NCBI RefSeq assembly: GCF_964204645.1
Contig: NC_134029.1
Span: 11,400,850 to 11,460,849 of the forward strand
Direction: 5' to 3'
Length of the DNA: 60,000 nt
Source: Tubulanus polymorphus
Lineage: Eukaryota; Nemertea; Palaeonemertea; Tubulaniformes; Tubulanidae
Shown: positions 56,331 through 60,000 of the stretch, piece by piece
How the letters are laid out: each line of letters opens with the position of its first letter
Numbering within the stretch: the first letter of the stretch is position 1
Translations under genes and position numbers: made by a program
Notes under the pieces: model-generated
What the model saw: only the letters and a program-made list of their open reading frames with translations
Database searches by the model: none
Told to the model about the DNA's origin: nothing

Positions 56331-57269
56331 AAAAGTATTTCCGTAAGTTAACGGCTAGAAGCCGTAATTTCACGTTGTTGCAGTGTTTCCGGGAATAAAT
56401 CCGTAAATTAAAATTTCTGATTCTCCGTTTAAAAACGGCATGGCTGTCGTAATTTTAAAACGGATTGAAAACCGTTTTCCGTTATTATGCGGTATATTTC
56501 CCGGGCCAGAACATAAACGGATTCGTTTTATGACGATGGAGATCCGTATATAAACGGTTTAATTTAAATTCGCTGCCAGACGGTGAAAAACCTCTGATAA
56601 ATGACCTATAAATGAACTATAAATGAGCTCTGATAAATGAACTATAAACGTGGTAATTGATAACAAACTGAAATTTCTCATGGAAAATGACCAGAAAAGT
56701 AATAAGGGCATCTTCCCCTTAGAAATTGACATAATCACATCTCCAATAAAACAACATGTTTGATTAGAAAAGCCCTACAAACAGCCCTAAGACGTGTACT
56801 GCCTAACTATTTCTAACATGTTTACATGTATAAGGTCTATCCTTGGAGCAATATTTATTACAATATAAATCAATCAATCAATAGTTTACTTTATGAAATT
56901 ATGACCAAAATTATACATGTTAAAGGTGAATCCTTGGAGCAAACATAATAACATACAATATAAATCTTTCCGTCAATAGTTCACTTTATGAAATTATCAC
57001 ACCGGTGTACATAAAACAGATTAGTTATTCATTTCATGAAGGGCAAACTCACTTGTGGGTGGACTAACATCTGTACTCTTTATAATGTACATTAAATCTG
57101 AGTAAGCTCAAATTCCAAATAAAAATTTTCAAATGCTAAAACAATTAGCTTTAAAAAAATACTAAGTATCTAAAAATGAATTACCTGCTCTATTGAGATC
57201 AACAGGTAGCCAAAATTTCACAATTTTAGCTCTAAAATAATGATCTAAACTAAAACCTACGGAAGCGTC
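56331..57269. other. no gene seen
   Basis: Contains dispersed ACGG/CCGT-rich short motifs (GTAATTT, AACGGATT, AAACGGTTT) near 56340-56570 typical of decayed TE sequence, then A/T-rich DNA with the phrase CCTTGGAGCAA repeated near 56833 and 56931 (about 98 bp apart). Confidence 0.4.
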
Positions 57270-57275
57270 CTGTGG

Positions 57276-58646
57276 TATGGTGGCTGATTCGGGCCATAAT
57301 AAAACAATTTTCTGTACGGCTAGAGCAACGATAAAAAAATTTTCACAGTGGCCCTTTTTGGGTTTTCAAACTTTTTGAATTTTCGCGCGAGAAAACCGAA
57401 AGTCTTGAATTCTCGCGCGAGAAAACCAAACAAGAAAATTAACTTTAATAAATTATTTGACGCCTGCGAAAAAATGTAGAATTTCTGGTATAAGCTAATG
57501 TGGAATTGCAAATTTGAAATCGAAGTTTTAAGAAATTTCGGGAATTATGAGATTTGGTGATTGGGTAGATGATACAGTCTTCGACTGGTCTAATTAAAAA
57601 AAAAAATTGTCAACTTGTGACTTCGATTCACTTTTGCCGCTAAGCTGGTCTGCAACTTCATTGCCTCCATGGTTGAAGAAAGAGCTCACCGATGTCTGCT
57701 TCATCATGACTTTGAGCATATCGTGTAGTCAGCCAGCCCGGTCCTGGGGCCCGGTCTGACTGTCACTTGATATCCTAGACTTGAGTCTGGGTTGAAGTAG
57801 ACATTGTCATTTAAATAACTTATTCATGTTATTCTGTATGAATTAGCCGTGTGTCTTGTATTTTCTTATTTTAAAATTTGCAAATTTATTGATTTTTGGA
57901 ATTTCATCCCGGAATTTCAATGAAATAAGGATCAATAAAGTATTGAATTGAATTGTCACCTTATACACATGCCATCAGTGGACGCGGAGCCGTATATGAC
58001 AGCTATGCTATTATAGATTGCTAATCTCATGAAACCTGCATACGTCTAATATCGAACACATTTTCTAAACATTTGAATATTGAAATTATATGTTTACACG
58101 TTTTTATATAGACCGCTTGTAGCCGCCGATGAAATTCACGCTGGCCCAACTCAGATCGTAGATAGCTTCGCCATTCCACTAGCATCCCCATGTCAGGGTC
58201 TGACTTTTATATCAGACTTCCAAATCGTGTATACATCCGCCATTTAACCGAATAATCCGATTTACTTATCATTTCTATTTATCCCTGCCGCTCCTGATAT
58301 AATCATACATCCTTTACTATTACAATACGTCTTCTCACGATATTCAATGCGATATAACATTTCGACGTTCAAATAGAGGTCATTATATAATCCCAGGGAG
58401 CCATTCTACATCTTTATCAATAATATTTTGCCAAATAGCTTGTATGTGTACACATAAACCTGTGACGTTTTGTACATCGATTTACGGTTGTCGTTTGTAA
58501 AATGACGCTGGATGGTTATCATTGTTTAGGTTTCATAATGGTAACGTTTTATAAGGCGTCAAAAAACGGGCCAATGTGAAAAATTTTTTATCGGTGCTTT
58601 AGCCGTACAGAAAAATTTTTTCGTATGGCCCGAATCAGCCACCATA
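57276..58646. mobile_element. Non-autonomous TIR transposon with 6-bp target duplication
   Basis: TATGGTGGCTGATTCGGGCC opens the left TIR at 57276 and the complement closes the right TIR at 58646; the first 23 bp match perfectly and imperfect matching continues for about 85 bp (TTTCTGTACGGCTA, CGATAAAAAA, TTTTCACA). CTGTGG is present on both sides (57270-57275 and 58647-58652). Six-base duplications are found in few superfamilies (IS3EU among them). No transposase frame inside. Two GAATT(T/C)TCGCGCGAGAAAACC direct repeats lie near 57377-57430. Confidence 0.85.
57600..57960 (+). mobile_element. LINE 3' end nested in the TIR transposon
   Basis: After a short A-run the sequence ends in AATAAAGTATTGAATTGAATTG, the pentanucleotide tail style of several non-LTR families, preceded by a 3'-UTR-like stretch with GTATGAATTAGCC. 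RT motifs are absent, so the assignment rests on the tail. Confidence 0.5.
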
Positions 58647-58652
58647 CTGTGG

Positions 58653-58919
58653 ACATATCTATTAAAAATATTTTTCGAGATTAATTCGGCGTGTGTAACT
58701 TGTATGAATGATTTTTATGAATATGTATTCGGTTGCACAGTCAAAGGGCCTTAGCTCTGGAAACCATGTCATTTAAATTCCCTCCATTGGTAAAGTAATA
58801 GGCTCAGCCCAGCCTAAAATTGGTGGATCCCAATTCAATGAGATGAGATATATCCTATAACATTGCAAATAATAACCAAGTATTAAGACTATCAGTTAAA
58901 ACCTGTTCATATTTTCCTT
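58653..58919. other. no gene seen
   Basis: Short non-coding flank to the right of the TIR transposon. Confidence 0.3.
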
Positions 58920-59052
58920 GTTCCACTTATGAATGGGCGGCCATCTTTCAATGTGTCGTCAGTCGTCGTGATTCATAAAGTGTCAAGACAATCCAAAGAA
59001 GCGTCTATAGGCTGCAATAGCCCGCTGGAACTAAAGGCCCAATTGGGCTAAA
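58920..59052 (+). mobile_element. 3' end of a Helitron-like element (related to 12838-14092)
   Basis: GGCGGCCATCTTTCAATG, AAGCGTCTATAG and GCAATAGCCCGCTGGAACTA resemble the end of the elements inside the satellite, with the terminal hairpin altered to GCCCAATTGGGC. Only the last 130 bp are present. Confidence 0.5.
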
Positions 59053-59075
59053 AAGTGCTAAATCATAATTTCATA

Positions 59076-60000
59076 CTAACAAAATATCAATATCATAGGT
59101 GCAACACATTTCGTACAACTTCTTTCATCGGGAGCATCCACCTCATTTTCAACCATTTCTATATCTTCCTTGAAGAATGTTGTCAACATTTTGAAGCATT
59201 GGTCCTCGAGGTGATCGCTGTGCTCTATTTCATAATTCTTGGATTTTAAGAAATCATAGAGGAGAGACAATCGGTCCATTACACGGGCATCATCAAAGTT
59301 CATACTACCATCAATAGATGTACAGAAGTCAACAAAATGTCTCCTATGGAATAGGGCCAAGGGTCAGTTACCCTTCACCACTTCAGAGTGTTGTCTTTCT
59401 AGCACCTGTTTCCTAATAATATCATGCCTTTTTCTAAGCAGATCAACTATTTCCACATTATCGATCACATTGTTTTGATATAGTTCTTTTACTTTAACCA
59501 TATTTGGATTTTTATCAGATTTCAATAAGGATGTCACGGTTGCAGTTTTATGTTTTTTAGGTTTACACCATCTTCGCTTTGTCTTTTCAACCTAGTTCCA
59601 TGGTCCCGAAGTTGTTCTAATTTCTTAACTATGATACCCTTTCCGTCCTTAATGAATTGACCCAGTAGCCTACATTCGAATGATAGCGGGTATTGAGATA
59701 TTCGATTTTCAGCAATCATTCTGAATTCTGGAGAGCCGACCTTCTCATACCGACACTTCATTCTAATAAATGATTTTTAACAATAGCGACCTCTTTTCAT
59801 TGTCCAGTTTTCTTTGGTTCTAAGTGTTGCTGGATGGATTGTGGGATATTTGGTAAAGTGAATGTAATGCTCACGTTTTAATTTTTTACAAATTTCCATA
59901 TTCTCCTCATGATCACGCTTTAAGTTTTTATCGGCAGGCTCTGATTCAAGTTGCATTCTTACCAAAGCTGTTTCAGTACTATGGAAAGGGCGGTATGCAG
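59076..60000 (-). pseudogene. Unrecognised fragmentary coding region running off the window
   Basis: Minus-strand frames 60000-59777, 59761-59534 and 59360-59076, with one more open stretch between them in a shifted frame (59580-59370), form a roughly 300-codon region rich in Lys, Glu, Asp and His. Segments include EENMEICKKLKREHYIHFTKY, KVGSPEFRMIAENRISQYPL, a stretch around VKELYQNNVIDNVEIVDLL and DRLSLLYDFLKSKNYEIEHS. Stops or frame changes occur near 59775, 59570 and 59365. The extreme right end (59951-60000) reads YRPFHSTETALVRM, which resembles the RPxHSTETAL motif of LINE reverse transcriptases, but the frame continues without a break into non-RT sequence, so that may be coincidence. 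No function assigned. Confidence 0.4.

Noticed and set aside
59951-60000. LINE reverse transcriptase at the right edge
   Set aside because: Only a short RPFHSTETAL-like match; the same open frame continues into sequence with no RT motifs, so it is mentioned but not called.

Overview
This window looks like a repeat-dense, non-coding-rich piece of an animal nuclear genome, probably a marine invertebrate. The evidence is GT-AG introns, a tRNA-derived SINE, LINE, Penelope, BEL/Pao and LTR-like fragments, hairpin MITEs, degraded Maverick/Polinton elements, and three elements of the Pearl/CvE/MgE (Helitron-like) architecture known from molluscs. A lophotrochozoan host is an inference. I see no intact host housekeeping gene; almost everything is mobile-element or satellite DNA.

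Layout. 1-1909: right end of an AT-rich Maverick (HNH nuclease gene, a chimeric zinc-finger ORF, a 400-bp palindromic terminus). 1910-3220: remnant of a different, more GC-rich protein-primed DNA polymerase B on the minus strand. 3221-10330: balanced-GC accessory DNA with an in-frame 37-residue repeat ORF, two LTR/promoter-like pieces, an unknown coding region with spliced 3' exons, and 144-bp and 101-bp tandem repeats. 10330-12180: SINE and unassigned DNA. 12180-34925: about 22 kb dominated by a 31-bp hairpin satellite, interrupted three times by a Helitron-like element and three times by a LINE reverse-transcriptase fragment. It includes two apparently identical adjacent 4,010-bp units and further higher-order repeats of 1,617 and 5,629 bp. 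34926-36368: interspersed repeats.

36369-54004: a large broken Maverick. Plus strand: membrane protein, retroviral-type integrase with chromodomain, FtsK/A32-like packaging ATPase. Minus strand, read from the right terminus: polymerase B, OB-fold-like protein, minor capsid remnant, several small membrane proteins, a conserved virion-type protein and an acidic protein. The middle (39128-45450), where the major capsid and protease genes might have been, is replaced by nested insertions. These are a hairpin MITE split by a 5'-truncated Penelope element with a 12-bp target duplication and a hammerhead-like 3' motif, an LTR-like piece, a spliced OB-fold/zinc-ribbon gene, and a second copy of the same MITE. 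54066-54885: another TIR element. 54886-56060: a third, internally deleted Maverick. 56061-60000: BEL/Pao gag fragment, a 1.37-kb TIR transposon with a 6-bp target duplication, LINE tail, Helitron-like 3' end, and an unidentified fragmentary coding region running off the window.

The Maverick genes would have worked together as integration (integrase), replication (polymerase B, OB protein), packaging (ATPase) and virion assembly (minor capsid, membrane proteins). Nearly every long gene carries stops or frameshifts, so these copies are almost certainly dead. The most unusual structures are the palindromic Maverick termini seen at three copies, the two-class A/T-rich leaders on Maverick genes, and the hairpin satellite with its embedded CTCF-like motif array.
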